Positions 50,120 to 58,812 of a stretch of 64,000 bases of DNA are shown in pieces (the stretch's first letter is position 1; the number at the start of each line of letters is the position of its first letter). Source of the DNA: Rudanella lutea DSM 19387 (lineage in GTDB: Bacteria > Bacteroidota > Bacteroidia > Cytophagales > Spirosomataceae). Below the pieces are notes generated by a model. The model saw nothing but the letters and a program-made list of their open reading frames with translations. It did not search any database and was not told where the DNA came from. Location: assembly GCF_000383955.1 (NCBI RefSeq), contig NZ_KB913013.1, positions 3,491,694-3,555,693 on the forward strand. The letters run 5' to 3'. A program made the position numbers and the translations under genes.

Positions 50120-52477
50120 ATGAAAAACTGTCTTTTAGTAATTGGGCTTAGCCTGTGTTTTTCCATACTTAGTTTGGCCCAGTCGGCTTTAAAAACGGTG
50201 ACGGGTGTGCTGCTCGATGGGCAGGGCAAGCCGATTCCGTCGGCTACGGTCAGTTTGCCGGGTACACGTTACGGTACCCAAACCGACGAGCAGGGACGTT
50301 TTACGCTTACGGTTCCGGCGGGTCAGTACACGCTGACGGCCACAATGGTTGGCTACGAATCGGTCCGTCAGTCGCTTACCGTGAACGATACCGACACCAC
50401 AACGCTCAACTTGACCATGCAGGAGCGCGAGTCGGCTCTTGATGAGGTGGTGGTAACGGCGAGCCGTCGGGCCGAAACCATCAACGAGGTGCCCTCGGCT
50501 GTGACCATTGTGGGTAAGCGTCAAATTGCCGAACAAACCGCCATCAATGCCGACGTAACCAACCTGTTGCAGTACACGGTACCGGCCTTGGCTGTAGCTA
50601 CCGGTCGTACCAGCAACACCGGGCAAACGCTACGCGGTCGGCAGGTGCTGGTGCTGGTTGATGGGGTGCCGCAGTCGACTCCGCTCCGCAATGGTGGCCG
50701 CGACCTGCGCATCATCGATCCCTCGGCCCTCGAACGCATTGAAGTCATCAAAGGGGCTACCTCAATTTACGGCAACGGTGCCGATGGGGGCATTATCAAT
50801 TATATCACAAAACGCCCCGAAACGGGTAAGCCGTTTTCGAGCCAAACCTGGGCGGGCCTGACAAGCGGCCTGAGTCATGCCTCGGGTACGCAAGGGTTCC
50901 GACTAAGTCAGCAGTTTACCGGCAAAACCGGCCGGACCGATTACGTGCTGAACGGTACTTACGAGCGGTCGGGCTTACTCAAAGATGCCAACGGGGCTGT
51001 TATCTCGCCGTTTTACAATACGGGCCAGATGAACAATTACAACCTGCTCGCTAAAGTAGGGCATACCCTTACCGACCGGCAGCGGGTTGAGCTGATGTAC
51101 AACTACTACGCCAGTCAGTCGAAACTGGGGTACGTAGAAAAGCTCGGAACCTACGGTAAAACGCCTACCATCGGCGTGCCCACCACCAACGAGATGCCCG
51201 GTACTCCGCAGGGAACGCCCTACAACCACAACCTCACGCTACGGTACACCTACGACCGACTACTGGGCGGTACTGGGCTCGAAGTGGTGCTGTATGGCCA
51301 ACGTTTCCGCACGGTCTATGGCTATGAGGCTCAGTTTTTTGAGAACGGTGGTCAGTCCAACGTCGTTTCGAACAAGCAGGGTGTCCGGTTAAACCTGAAC
51401 ACGCCCTTCCGGCTGGGTAAGGCGCTGGATGGCGAGCTCCTGTATGGTCTTGACCTGCTGGGTGACAACACGGCCCAGAAACTGGAGGATGGCCGCTTCT
51501 GGACCCCCGACATGGCTATGCAAAATCTGGCCCCCTACGCGCAACTTAAACTCGACATCCTGAACAACCTGATTTTGAAAGCGGGTGCCCGTTTCGAGAA
51601 TATTCGTGTGCGGGTGTCGGACTTTACAACCCTTAAAACCTACAATGCCAGTACGCAGAAATACGATGGCGGTGTGGCCGTGCAGGGGGGCAACCTCCGC
51701 TACGAGGCTTTTGTGGGTAATGTGGGTCTCCGCTATGCCGGACTCCGGTTCTTCCAGCCTTTTGTGAGCTATTCGCAAGCCTTTTCGATTAATGAACTGG
51801 GCCGGATTCTGCGTACCTCGCAACGGAGCATCGTGTCGCAGCTACCTACCGAACCGATCATCGTGAACAACTACGAAGCCGGCGTTGCGGGCGATGTAGG
51901 CCGCTTGTTTCACTACGATCTGGCCTTGTTCCGCAGCCGGTCGGCACTGGGGGCATCGTTCCGGCAAAGTGCCTCGGGTGTGTTCGAGATTGTGCGCTCG
52001 CCCGAGAACGTGTGGGGCTACGAGCTGGCTGCTGAGCTGCGACCAACGCGGTTTCTGGCTATTGGGGGTGGGTACGCCTACGTAGAAGGGAAAACCGATG
52101 CGAATAACGATGGTACCTACGAAGCTTACCTCGGCAGCGACCGGATTATGGCCCCTAAAACAACGGCGTATGTACGCCTGACTCCGAGCCAACGGTGGAG
52201 CCTGACGGTCAATGCACTGCGGTCGGGTGAGCGCAACCGGTTTGCCCCTAACGCGCGCGGCCTGTACACCTACGGGCAGGGACCGGTAACGCCCTACACG
52301 CTCGTAAACCTGAATGGCTCATTCAATCTGACAACCAAAACGACCCTGACGCTGGGTATCGAAAACCTGCTCAACGCGGATTATTACCCGGCTATTTCGC
52401 AGTGGGCCGCCCGCGATGCCGACTACATCAAAGCCCCCGGTGCCCGCGGAATGCTGACGGTTTCGCACCGGTTTTAA
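50120..52477 (+). CDS. TonB-dependent siderophore receptor
   Basis: A 785-residue outer-membrane receptor: signal peptide (to about residue 21), a carboxypeptidase-regulatory-like domain (KTVTGVLLDGQGKPIPSATV), TonB-box-like DEVVVTASRR, plug motifs TNLLQYTVPALAVATGRTSN, VLVLVDGVPQSTP, and IKGATSIYGNGADGGIINYI, and a barrel ending LNLNGSFNLTTKTTLTLGI-type strands and HRF. The plug pattern fits FhuE/FepA-like siderophore receptors. It diverges from the PepSY gene, and together they should import ferric siderophores. The ligand is unknown. Confidence 0.93.
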   Translation: MKNCLLVIGLSLCFSILSLAQSALKTVTGVLLDGQGKPIPSATVSLPGTRYGTQTDEQGRFTLTVPAGQYTLTATMVGYESVRQSLTVNDTDTTTLNLTMQERESALDEVVVTASRRAETINEVPSAVTIVGKRQIAEQTAINADVTNLLQYTVPALAVATGRTSNTGQTLRGRQVLVLVDGVPQSTPLRNGGRDLRIIDPSALERIEVIKGATSIYGNGADGGIINYITKRPETGKPFSSQTWAGLTSGLSHASGTQGFRLSQQFTGKTGRTDYVLNGTYERSGLLKDANGAVISPFYNTGQMNNYNLLAKVGHTLTDRQRVELMYNYYASQSKLGYVEKLGTYGKTPTIGVPTTNEMPGTPQGTPYNHNLTLRYTYDRLLGGTGLEVVLYGQRFRTVYGYEAQFFENGGQSNVVSNKQGVRLNLNTPFRLGKALDGELLYGLDLLGDNTAQKLEDGRFWTPDMAMQNLAPYAQLKLDILNNLILKAGARFENIRVRVSDFTTLKTYNASTQKYDGGVAVQGGNLRYEAFVGNVGLRYAGLRFFQPFVSYSQAFSINELGRILRTSQRSIVSQLPTEPIIVNNYEAGVAGDVGRLFHYDLALFRSRSALGASFRQSASGVFEIVRSPENVWGYELAAELRPTRFLAIGGGYAYVEGKTDANNDGTYEAYLGSDRIMAPKTTAYVRLTPSQRWSLTVNALRSGERNRFAPNARGLYTYGQGPVTPYTLVNLNGSFNLTTKTTLTLGIENLLNADYYPAISQWAARDADYIKAPGARGMLTVSHRF

Positions 52478-52522
52478 CCTTATTGCTCTCTGATTCACTC
52501 AATCGTTAAACAACCTGATACC

Positions 52523-52556
52523 AAAAAGCCCGCTCAACTTGAAGCGGGCTTTTTTT
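52523..52556. terminator. Bidirectional terminator between receptor and protease genes
   Basis: AAAAAGCCCGCT and AGCGGGCTTTTTT form a 12-bp stem with an A run on one side and T run on the other. It serves converging transcripts. Confidence 0.9.
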
Positions 52557-52594
52557 ATGAATAAAACGGAGCTGTTTCGGGTATTCGATACGCG

Positions 52595-53623
52595 CTACTC
52601 CTTATGCTTAAACACCTTCACCATGTACACGTTCTGCTGTACCCGCTTGATCTGCTGGGTACGCGGCAGGCGGCTCAGAGCGCTCCGGCGGCTCAGCTTG
52701 AGGGGTTGCCCTTTGAGTGAATCGTTGGGAATGGCGCTGATGGCACGGTACAGAAAGTCGGTTTTGATCGCAAACGAAGCCCCTTCGCTCGAAACCTGCT
52801 TACCGCTGATAATCCCGATTACGTTGCCACTGCCATCGAGCAGCGGACCACCCGAGTTGCCAGGATTCACGCTGATGGCTACCTGATACGCCGATGAATC
52901 GTTGCGGTAGCCGGTGCCACTGCTTACATACCCTTCGCCGTACACAATCTCGTCGCGGGGGAAACCGAGGGTAAACACCCGCTCGCCCAGATCCGACGGG
53001 CGTGGGTCAAATCCGTAGGGGACTACCTGACCGGGCCGGAACGTGCTGTCGTCGCGAACACTCAGAATTGCCAGATCGTAGCCTTTATCGGCGTACACAA
53101 CCCGGGCCTTGTACACATCGCCCGATTGACTCTGCACATAAACGGAATCAGCGCCCTGCACAATATGGTTATTGGTGACCAGATAGCCGTCCGAGTTAAG
53201 CAGAAAGCTGGTGCCGGCAATCTGACCGGGGTTGACCGTAATAAGCGATTTCCGGCGGACGCTAAGCCCGTCCAGAATCCGGTTCTGCGATTGCTTAATG
53301 GCCTGCACATCCCGACGTAGCATGCTGTACTGCTCCTGCTGTTGGGTGGTGTTGCGGTAATAGCGAACCAAAAACAGGGTCGAGAAGGTAGTTACGATGG
53401 CTACAGCCGCGGCTACCGCAAAGGTAGAGCGGTAGGTCTGCCAAAGCTCGCGCACGCGGCCAATCCGCTTTACGGGCGGCTCGGCGTCGGTAGCCAGCAT
53501 CTGAGCTCGTTGGCGCATCGCATCCATATCGACGCTCGCCTGAGCCCTTGCCAAACGTTCCCTAAAAACCAACCGGCGACCATACTGCTCAAGGGCGTCG
53601 GTAATTTGCTTTTCCTCGTTCAT
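52595..53623 (-). CDS. Membrane-anchored trypsin-like (S1C-type) serine protease in anti-sigma position
   Basis: A 342-residue protein. Residues 1-66 are cytoplasmic and helical (EEKQITDALEQYGRRLVFRE), one membrane helix follows (about 67-87), then a short coiled segment and a chymotrypsin-fold protease domain. Catalytic residues are His153 in TNNHIVQG, Asp183 in YDLAILSV and Ser257 in NPGNSGGPL, so the triad looks intact; no PDZ domain is present. The start MNEEKQ is preferred over an upstream ATG in frame 18 codons earlier. It lies 60 bases after a sigma-factor gene, where an anti-sigma factor is usual. Confidence 0.9.
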   Translation of the reverse strand: MNEEKQITDALEQYGRRLVFRERLARAQASVDMDAMRQRAQMLATDAEPPVKRIGRVRELWQTYRSTFAVAAAVAIVTTFSTLFLVRYYRNTTQQQEQYSMLRRDVQAIKQSQNRILDGLSVRRKSLITVNPGQIAGTSFLLNSDGYLVTNNHIVQGADSVYVQSQSGDVYKARVVYADKGYDLAILSVRDDSTFRPGQVVPYGFDPRPSDLGERVFTLGFPRDEIVYGEGYVSSGTGYRNDSSAYQVAISVNPGNSGGPLLDGSGNVIGIISGKQVSSEGASFAIKTDFLYRAISAIPNDSLKGQPLKLSRRSALSRLPRTQQIKRVQQNVYMVKVFKHKE

Positions 53624-53683
53624 TTTCTTGGGTGGTTTAGCCTTCAGCAGCGCGGTCAGGCGAAATACTGAATACAAAAACCG

Positions 53684-54268
53684 TTACTCCTGGTAGTCAG
53701 AAAAAAACAATCGCTTCAATCGCATCAGGCACTTGTACTTCTGCGTCTTCGCGTTGTCGGTATTGGTGTAACCAAACTTTTCCGTGATGTCCTGCATAGA
53801 CAACTGACGGATATAAAAATCTTCAAGTAACGTGCGGCAGGGCTCGCCCAGTTTTGCCAGTGAGGCTGCCATTACATCAAACTGCTCATTCCGGCGCTCG
53901 TGCTCGGTCAGGTCTTCGTCTACCGACAGAAGCTCGTCTGACTCGTTTAGCTCGTCGGCCGCGAGGCCTCCGAAACGCCCCCGTCGGGACAGCTGCTTGA
54001 GCCAAAGGCGTCGGCACACCGAATACAGGTACGTTTTGAGTTGGGCGCTTAGTGCAAACGTCTCGTCCTGAGCACGCTCGTACAAAACAACCAACGCTTC
54101 CTGAAAAATGTCCTTCGCGTCGTCTTCACTTCCGCTGTTGCTCAAAATCAAATGCAGTACCATTGGGAAATACCGCTGATACAACTGATTCAGAGCCGCG
54201 TCCGATCCGCTTGCCAGGCCATCCAGCAGGGCTTCGTCAGTCCAGTGCAAACGAATCGTCTCCCTCAT
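53684..54268 (-). CDS. ECF-type RNA polymerase sigma factor linked to the protease
   Basis: A 194-residue sigma-70 family protein. Region 2: LNQLYQRYFPMVLHLILSNS, DDAKDIFQEALVVLYERAQD, then the DNA-contact stretch LKTYLYSVCRRLWLKQL; region 4: LEDFYIRQLSMQDITEKFGY and NAKTQKYKCLMRLKRLFFSD. The linker is acidic (NESDELLSVDEDLTEHERR). It is followed by the membrane protease gene. The pairing suggests that the protease, or its cytoplasmic part, controls this sigma factor. Confidence 0.93.
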   Translation of the reverse strand: MRETIRLHWTDEALLDGLASGSDAALNQLYQRYFPMVLHLILSNSGSEDDAKDIFQEALVVLYERAQDETFALSAQLKTYLYSVCRRLWLKQLSRRGRFGGLAADELNESDELLSVDEDLTEHERRNEQFDVMAASLAKLGEPCRTLLEDFYIRQLSMQDITEKFGYTNTDNAKTQKYKCLMRLKRLFFSDYQE

Positions 54269-54413
54269 TAATCGCGCTCATTAGTTAATACAGTTTGACC
54301 AAAATAGTAACCCAAAAAAAAGTTTTAAAATTTTTCAAAAAACGTGGGTTACCTATTTCTCGGTCGGGTATTAAGGTTGGTATTAATCGTTAACGTTAAA
54401 CTACCCCAATATC

Positions 54414-54620
54414 ATGAAAGCTCTGGTAAAATCTTCATTCTTCTTCCTGGCAATGATCGCTCTGGCTACTTCTTGCCAGAAGAAAGCTGAAAGCACTGAA
54501 ACGACTACGACTGCTGACTCTACGTCAATGACGATGGATTCATCAGCTACTGTAGCAACTGACAGCACGATGGCTACGGATTCTTCAGCCGCTGCTATGC
54601 CTGCTGATTCAGCTAAGTAA
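54414..54620 (+). CDS. Small Ser/Thr-rich lipoprotein
   Basis: A 68-residue protein. The start MKALVKSSFFFLAMIALATSC gives a lipobox with Cys21. The rest (EST-rich, with repeated DSS/ATD/DST units) is nearly all Ser, Thr, Ala, Asp and Met, so it is disordered, and may be a surface or periplasmic tail. A clean terminator follows, and a short hairpin (GCAAACACGGTTTGC) lies just after the stop. Bacteroidota carry many such small lipoproteins of unknown role. Confidence 0.8.
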   Translation: MKALVKSSFFFLAMIALATSCQKKAESTETTTTADSTSMTMDSSATVATDSTMATDSSAAAMPADSAK

Positions 54621-54644
54621 TTTGCAAACACGGTTTGCAACCCC

Positions 54645-54684
54645 AAAAACGGCGGCTCACAACTGAGTCGCCGTTTTGCTTTTT
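54645..54684 (+). terminator. Terminator after the small lipoprotein gene
   Basis: AAAACGGCG and CGCCGTTTT pair, extended by CTCA/TGAG across one mismatch, and are followed by T-rich sequence. Confidence 0.8.
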
Positions 54685-54797
54685 AGCAGAAATGAGTAAC
54701 ATAGCGTATCTGCTTCCTGTTCCTTTCTCCGTTCCTCCTTTCGTATAACAATCTACGTTTCTGGTAGGTTATTAGCCTAAACAAATACTCAATCGGT

Positions 54798-55031
54798 ATG
54801 GCTAACAACAAAACAACCCAGCAACCCGGCTCGGAGCCCAATCATCAGCATGGCTACGACACGACCGGACGACGCCCGAACATGGAACAGGTGATGGGCA
54901 ATGAACACAAATCGAAGCAGGAACCCGAAGACGACCACCACGAGGCTAAATCGAAAGAGCAATTGGCCGATGAGCGGGGTGGGCACGGGCATTCGGGCCA
55001 TAGCGGCTCGCGCAACGGTAGTCGGAAATAA
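54798..55031 (+). CDS. Small hydrophilic His-rich protein
   Basis: A 77-residue protein of very polar composition: two His-containing zones (NHQHGYD; GGHGHSGHSGSRN), with a charged middle (EDDHHEAKSKEQLADERG). No hydrophobic core, signal or known domain is visible; it looks disordered. The His clusters might bind metal. An ATG preceded by a purine-rich region and a codon pattern like its neighbours argue that it is real, but the protein is unrecognised. Confidence 0.55.
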   Translation: MANNKTTQQPGSEPNHQHGYDTTGRRPNMEQVMGNEHKSKQEPEDDHHEAKSKEQLADERGGHGHSGHSGSRNGSRK

Positions 55032-55047
55032 GAGTAAGGGGTAGAAA

Positions 55048-55114
55048 GGAGAAGGGAGGAAAGGAGAAGGTCTACGCAAATGCGGCATAACCTTTCTCCT
55101 TTCCTCCCTTCTCC
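55048..55114. repeat. GGAGAAAGG-type purine/pyrimidine hairpin between converging genes
   Basis: Left arm 55048-55070 (GGAGAAGGGAGGAAAGGAG..) and right arm 55091-55114 are reverse complements with one mismatch. It lies between the rightward stop at 55031 and the leftward thiolase stop at 55129. The same sequence family recurs at 58812. Confidence 0.9.
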
Positions 55115-55128
55115 GTTTTCCTTCTTTT

Positions 55129-56337
55129 TTAATTCACCCGCTCGAAAATGGTAGCAATGCCCATGCCTCCACCGATGCACAAGGTCGATAGGCCGATTTG
55201 CTTGTCGGAGCGCTCCAGTTCGTCGATGAGGGTGGCGGAGATAATGGCCCCCGTTGCCCCCAGCGGATGCCCCAGCGCAATAGAACCCCCGTTGACATTG
55301 AGTTGGCTGTGGTCTACACCCAACTCGTCCATAAACAGCATCGGAACAGCGGCAAAAGCCTCGTTGACCTCGAACAGATCGATGTCGCTGATAGCCATGC
55401 CGGCTTTTCTGAGCACTTTCTGTGTGGCCGGAATAGGGCCGGTGAGCATGATTGTCGGTTCAGAACCGACAATAGCAAACGCTTTGATGCGGGCGCGGGG
55501 CTTCAAACCCGCTTTCTCGCCGAATTCTTTGCTTCCGATCAGCACACCCGCCGACCCGTCGACAATCTGCGACGAGTTGCCGGCATGGTGCACGTGGTTA
55601 ATTTTGTTGTACTCCGCGTATTTGAGCAGAGCGAGTGCATCGAGGCCCATTTGCCCCATCATCTCAAACGCTGGTTTGAGCTTGCCTAAGCTCTCGGCCG
55701 TTGTGCCGGGGCGGACGCCCTCGTCGCGGTCGAGCACTACCTGTCCAATCTCATCACGGAGGGGTACCAGGGTTCGGGCAAACCGATTGTCGGCCTGTGC
55801 GGCCTCAGCCCGGCGGTACGATTCGGCCGCGAAAGCATCGGCAGCGGCCCGGGTATAGCCGTATTTGGTAGCAATCAGATCGGCCGAGATTCCCTGCGGA
55901 ACAATATTGTGCCGGGCTACAATCTGTGGATTCATGAACAAGGCGCCCCCGTCGGTTCCCATCGGTACCCGCGACATAGACTCTACCCCGCCGGCGACAA
56001 TGGCATCGACCTGCCCCGACATCACGTAGGCTGCGGCCATGTTGATAGCCTCCAGTCCTGATGAGCAAAACCGGTTGAGTTGCACCCCGGCTACCGATTC
56101 GGCGTAGCCTGCTTCGAGTACAGCCGTGCGGGCAATATCGGCACCCTGCTCGCCTACGGGTGTTACGCAGCCCATAATCACATCGTCGATCAGGCTGGTG
56201 TCCAACCCGTTGCGGTCGCGCAGGTTGACCAGTACACTGGTTAATAACTGAATAGGCTGAATATCGTGGAGCGACCCATCGCTCTTGCCCCGTCCGCGAG
56301 GGGTGCGCACAGCGTCGTAGATGAAAGCGTCTGCCAT
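55129..56337 (-). CDS. Acetyl-CoA C-acyltransferase (thiolase)
   Basis: A 402-residue thiolase. The nucleophile is Cys91 in [16 protein letters not shown], the His motif is [12 protein letters not shown], and the second Cys is in [11 protein letters not shown] near the C-terminus, so all three catalytic motifs are present. It would run the reversible thiolytic cleavage or condensation of 3-ketoacyl-CoA, in beta-oxidation or acetoacetyl-CoA metabolism. It stands alone with no fatty-acid-oxidation neighbours. Start at 56337 gives [16 protein letters not shown], the usual N-terminus. Confidence 0.95.
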   Translation of the reverse strand: MADAFIYDAVRTPRGRGKSDGSLHDIQPIQLLTSVLVNLRDRNGLDTSLIDDVIMGCVTPVGEQGADIARTAVLEAGYAESVAGVQLNRFCSSGLEAINMAAAYVMSGQVDAIVAGGVESMSRVPMGTDGGALFMNPQIVARHNIVPQGISADLIATKYGYTRAAADAFAAESYRRAEAAQADNRFARTLVPLRDEIGQVVLDRDEGVRPGTTAESLGKLKPAFEMMGQMGLDALALLKYAEYNKINHVHHAGNSSQIVDGSAGVLIGSKEFGEKAGLKPRARIKAFAIVGSEPTIMLTGPIPATQKVLRKAGMAISDIDLFEVNEAFAAVPMLFMDELGVDHSQLNVNGGSIALGHPLGATGAIISATLIDELERSDKQIGLSTLCIGGGMGIATIFERVN

Positions 56338-56400
56338 TATCGACTAGTTTAAAGTTTGTTTTGAGATGAAAGTTAGACAAGTGCCGTAAAACGTCTCCGT

Positions 56401-56667
56401 TCAGGCAGGGGTATCGTGAAAGGAAATAATGGATTGTCGAATTGCTTCCATTTTATCGGCTGGAAACTCTTTACCATATAAACGTTCGGCCAGACCTGCG
56501 ATCAATTGACCTTGCGTCCATTCAGGGTGCTTATAGCGAAGTTGGTCCAATACAAGCTGGCGTCCATCCTCGATCATCGATAAGCATACCTCAATGCGTT
56601 GGCCTGGCTTCATGGCATTGAAAATGGCTAGCTGCTTTTCGTAGATATAATAAGGGGTATCGTTCAT
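56401..56667 (-). CDS. Small partner protein of a nucleotidyltransferase
   Basis: An 88-residue protein of mostly helical character: KPGQRIEVCLSMIEDGRQLV, LRYKHPEWTQGQLIAGLAER, YGKEFPADKMEAIRQS. Its ATG overlaps the nucleotidyltransferase stop as ATGA, so the two are translationally coupled. Small proteins of this kind next to nucleotidyltransferase genes recur widely, in a toxin-antitoxin-like layout, but I do not know a confirmed function. Base composition is AT-richer than neighbours, as for its partner. Confidence 0.75.
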   Translation of the reverse strand: MNDTPYYIYEKQLAIFNAMKPGQRIEVCLSMIEDGRQLVLDQLRYKHPEWTQGQLIAGLAERLYGKEFPADKMEAIRQSIISFHDTPA

Positions 56668-57188
56668 AGAAGTCCGAATGTGTTTAAATGGAGTTGTTGC
56701 AGCCAGTGTCTTACATACTCGATGTCTATGTTGTTATCAGCGATCAAATGTTCGATGTCTATAATTTGCTGTCCACTTTGGTAGTCTTGTATCCAAATCA
56801 ACTTCGACAGAATTAGATCCTCTACAGTAACTACCCAAGCCTCGACTCCATAAACCATATCTCGTCGTCGGCGGGCAAATTCTGTATGACGAAATAAATC
56901 TTGTTTACGGATAACAAAATCGACTTTGTAACCACTCGCTTCGTCAATAACGTTAAAAAAGCCTTTTCTACGAACTTCTTCCTCAACAGACGGTCGGTGG
57001 AAGTAAAAGCCTTTGCTAAAAATCCTCGAAAGAGTATCTACGTCTTTTTCTTCTAGTACAATAATTAAGTCAATATCTCTTGTAAAACGAGGTATCGTGT
57101 AAAGACTCATGGCTATACTTCCAGAAAGCATATACGGGATCTGGTGGTTTTCCAGTTGAGTGCATACATACTGCAAGAGTTCTTTCAT
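56664..57188 (-). CDS. Nucleotidyltransferase-family protein (toxin-antitoxin or AbiEii-like)
   Basis: A 174-residue protein with the nucleotidyltransferase pattern: G-S at residues 23-24 in LSGSIAMSLYTIPRFTRDID, where the two Asp (38, 40) of RDID form the metal site. Later residues (VEDLILSKLIWIQDYQSGQQ) match the C-terminal helices of related proteins. It overlaps the 88-residue gene by four bases. The pair has much lower GC than its surroundings (sampled 60-base stretches 32-42 percent against about 73 percent in the adjacent epimerase), a sign of recent transfer. Confidence 0.82.
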   Translation of the reverse strand: MKELLQYVCTQLENHQIPYMLSGSIAMSLYTIPRFTRDIDLIIVLEEKDVDTLSRIFSKGFYFHRPSVEEEVRRKGFFNVIDEASGYKVDFVIRKQDLFRHTEFARRRRDMVYGVEAWVVTVEDLILSKLIWIQDYQSGQQIIDIEHLIADNNIDIEYVRHWLQQLHLNTFGLL

Positions 57189-57212
57189 AGAAGCAAGTTA
57201 CAAGGCAATCGT

Positions 57213-58136
57213 TTACTTCAACAAGTCCTCAAGGGCGTCGCGTAGCTTGGGGAATTTATACGCAAACGTGGTTTCGTGGGCAATCCGCTTGTTGAGGACC
57301 AGACTGCTGCCGAGCACGGTTACGGCCAGTTCGCCAAAAGCGAGCTTGATGGCAAAGGCCGGTACTTTGGGCAGAATGAGCGGCCGCTTGAGCACACTGG
57401 CGATTTCGCGGGTAAGGGCCTCGTTGGTAACTGGGTCGGGGGCTACGCCATTGTAAGCGCCTTTCCACGACTCTGTTTCGACGGCCTGGATAAACAACTG
57501 ACAGATATCGTCGACGTGAATCCACGAAATATACTGCTGACCCGACCCGATGGCGGCCCCGGCCCCCAGCCGAATGGGTTGTACCAGTTTGGGCAAGGCC
57601 CCGCCCGCCATGGTGAGCACCACGCCCGTGCGGATGCGTACCGTGCGAATGGGCTGCCCCTCGGTTGTTTTGATGGTGTCAATTTCCTCAACCGATCGCT
57701 CCCAGGCACGGGTCACCTGCGCCAGAAAATCGCTGCCCGCCGGGCTGGTTTCGGTCATGGGCCGGTCGCCGGTATCGCCCCCGTAGTACCCGATGGCCGA
57801 TGAGGACACGAAAACCCGCACCCGGTTGGGCGTGTTGCGCAGCGCCTGGGCCAGCAACGCGGTCGATTGCGTGCGGCTTTCCAGAATTTCGCGCTTGCGG
57901 GCGTCGCTCCAGCGTTCGTCGGCAATACCGGCCCCAGCCAGGTGAATAATGGCATCGGCGTCGGCAACGGCCCGCGCATCGATCTGGCTTTTTCGGACAT
58001 CCCAATGGTACACCTGCACATTGGGAACCGACTGCTCAGAGCGGCTTAGCCAGGCAACCGTGTGGCCTTTCTGTTGTAAGAGTTGGGTGAGTCGGCGGCC
58101 AATGCTTCCGGTGCCGCCCGTGATCAGAATAGTCAT
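57213..58136 (-). CDS. TIGR01777-family NAD(P)-dependent oxidoreductase/epimerase
   Basis: A 307-residue protein starting MTILITGGTGSIGRRLTQL (GGxGxxG nucleotide loop), with IIHLAGAGIADERWSDARKR, VSSSAIGYYGGDTGDRPM and a C-terminal extension RPLILPKVPAFAIKLAFGEL typical of the YfcH/TIGR01777 family (DUF1731 end). ATG at 58134-58136 is preferred since it starts right at the Rossmann strand. Function is unproven for the family; a sugar-nucleotide or cell-division-related epimerase has been suggested. It is co-oriented with the nucleotidyltransferase pair but differs sharply from it in base composition. Confidence 0.93.
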   Translation of the reverse strand: MTILITGGTGSIGRRLTQLLQQKGHTVAWLSRSEQSVPNVQVYHWDVRKSQIDARAVADADAIIHLAGAGIADERWSDARKREILESRTQSTALLAQALRNTPNRVRVFVSSSAIGYYGGDTGDRPMTETSPAGSDFLAQVTRAWERSVEEIDTIKTTEGQPIRTVRIRTGVVLTMAGGALPKLVQPIRLGAGAAIGSGQQYISWIHVDDICQLFIQAVETESWKGAYNGVAPDPVTNEALTREIASVLKRPLILPKVPAFAIKLAFGELAVTVLGSSLVLNKRIAHETTFAYKFPKLRDALEDLLK

Positions 58137-58260
58137 AATGCAGAGAACAACCAATACCACCTCACATAAATGGTTTGGTCAGTTATGAAGTAACGGTTAA
58201 TACCAATTATCTGTTTCTTTGCAGCGAAGAACTGTTCGTTGTTACCTGTTCACTGTGCCT

Positions 58261-58812
58261 ATGCCCGCTATCGATCCCGATCTCAAACGTGCCATTGTCC
58301 GGCTCCCCGAAAACGAAAAAGATAAACTGCTGCTACGGCTCATTACCAAAGATGCGCTGCTGCTCGAACGGCTTCAGTTTGAGTTGATTGAGCATGGGCA
58401 GACGGTCGACGAGCGCCGGATGGTGATTCGAGAGTTTATCGACCGCACGGTACGGCTCAAGCAGGATTCGGCGGGGTGGATTATGATGGACATGCGTACC
58501 ATCAGCGGCTACATAACCCGGCATGGCAAGGTAACCAAAGACAAGTATGGGGAGGTAGAATTGGGAATGTATATGCTCAATTCGTTTTTCGAAGAGCGCC
58601 CCGATCAGCTACGTACCTACAATAGCCGCACAGACAAATGTGCGTTGTACATTGCCAAACGGACCGATCAAATCCTGAAAAAGCTGCTCAAACTCGACCC
58701 CGATTATTTTGTGGAATTTGCCGACGACATGAATTCGCTCCTCCACCGTGTACATACTTACTGCCCGGCCCACTACGCCCGGCAACTTGGGTTACCAAAG
58801 GAATTTGAATAG
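58261..58812 (+). CDS. Conserved hypothetical helical protein
   Basis: A 183-residue protein I do not recognise. It is helical and charged: DPDLKRAIVRLPENEKDKLL, then RLQFELIEHGQTVDERRMVI, and later KRTDQILKKLLKLDPDYFVE with a C-terminus HARQLG-like segment (YARQLGLPKEFE). No signal, membrane helix or catalytic motif is visible, so it is likely a cytoplasmic protein. ATG at 58261 is preferred, though a GTG two codons earlier is possible. Similar-sized proteins appear conserved among Cytophagales, by my impression only. It converges on rimK across a GGAGAAAGG hairpin. Confidence 0.7.
   Translation: MPAIDPDLKRAIVRLPENEKDKLLLRLITKDALLLERLQFELIEHGQTVDERRMVIREFIDRTVRLKQDSAGWIMMDMRTISGYITRHGKVTKDKYGEVELGMYMLNSFFEERPDQLRTYNSRTDKCALYIAKRTDQILKKLLKLDPDYFVEFADDMNSLLHRVHTYCPAHYARQLGLPKEFE

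Noticed and set aside
54623-54638. The short hairpin GCAAACACGGTTTGC as a separate terminator
   Set aside because: It has no T-tract and lies before a much better terminator at 54645-54684; it may be chance.
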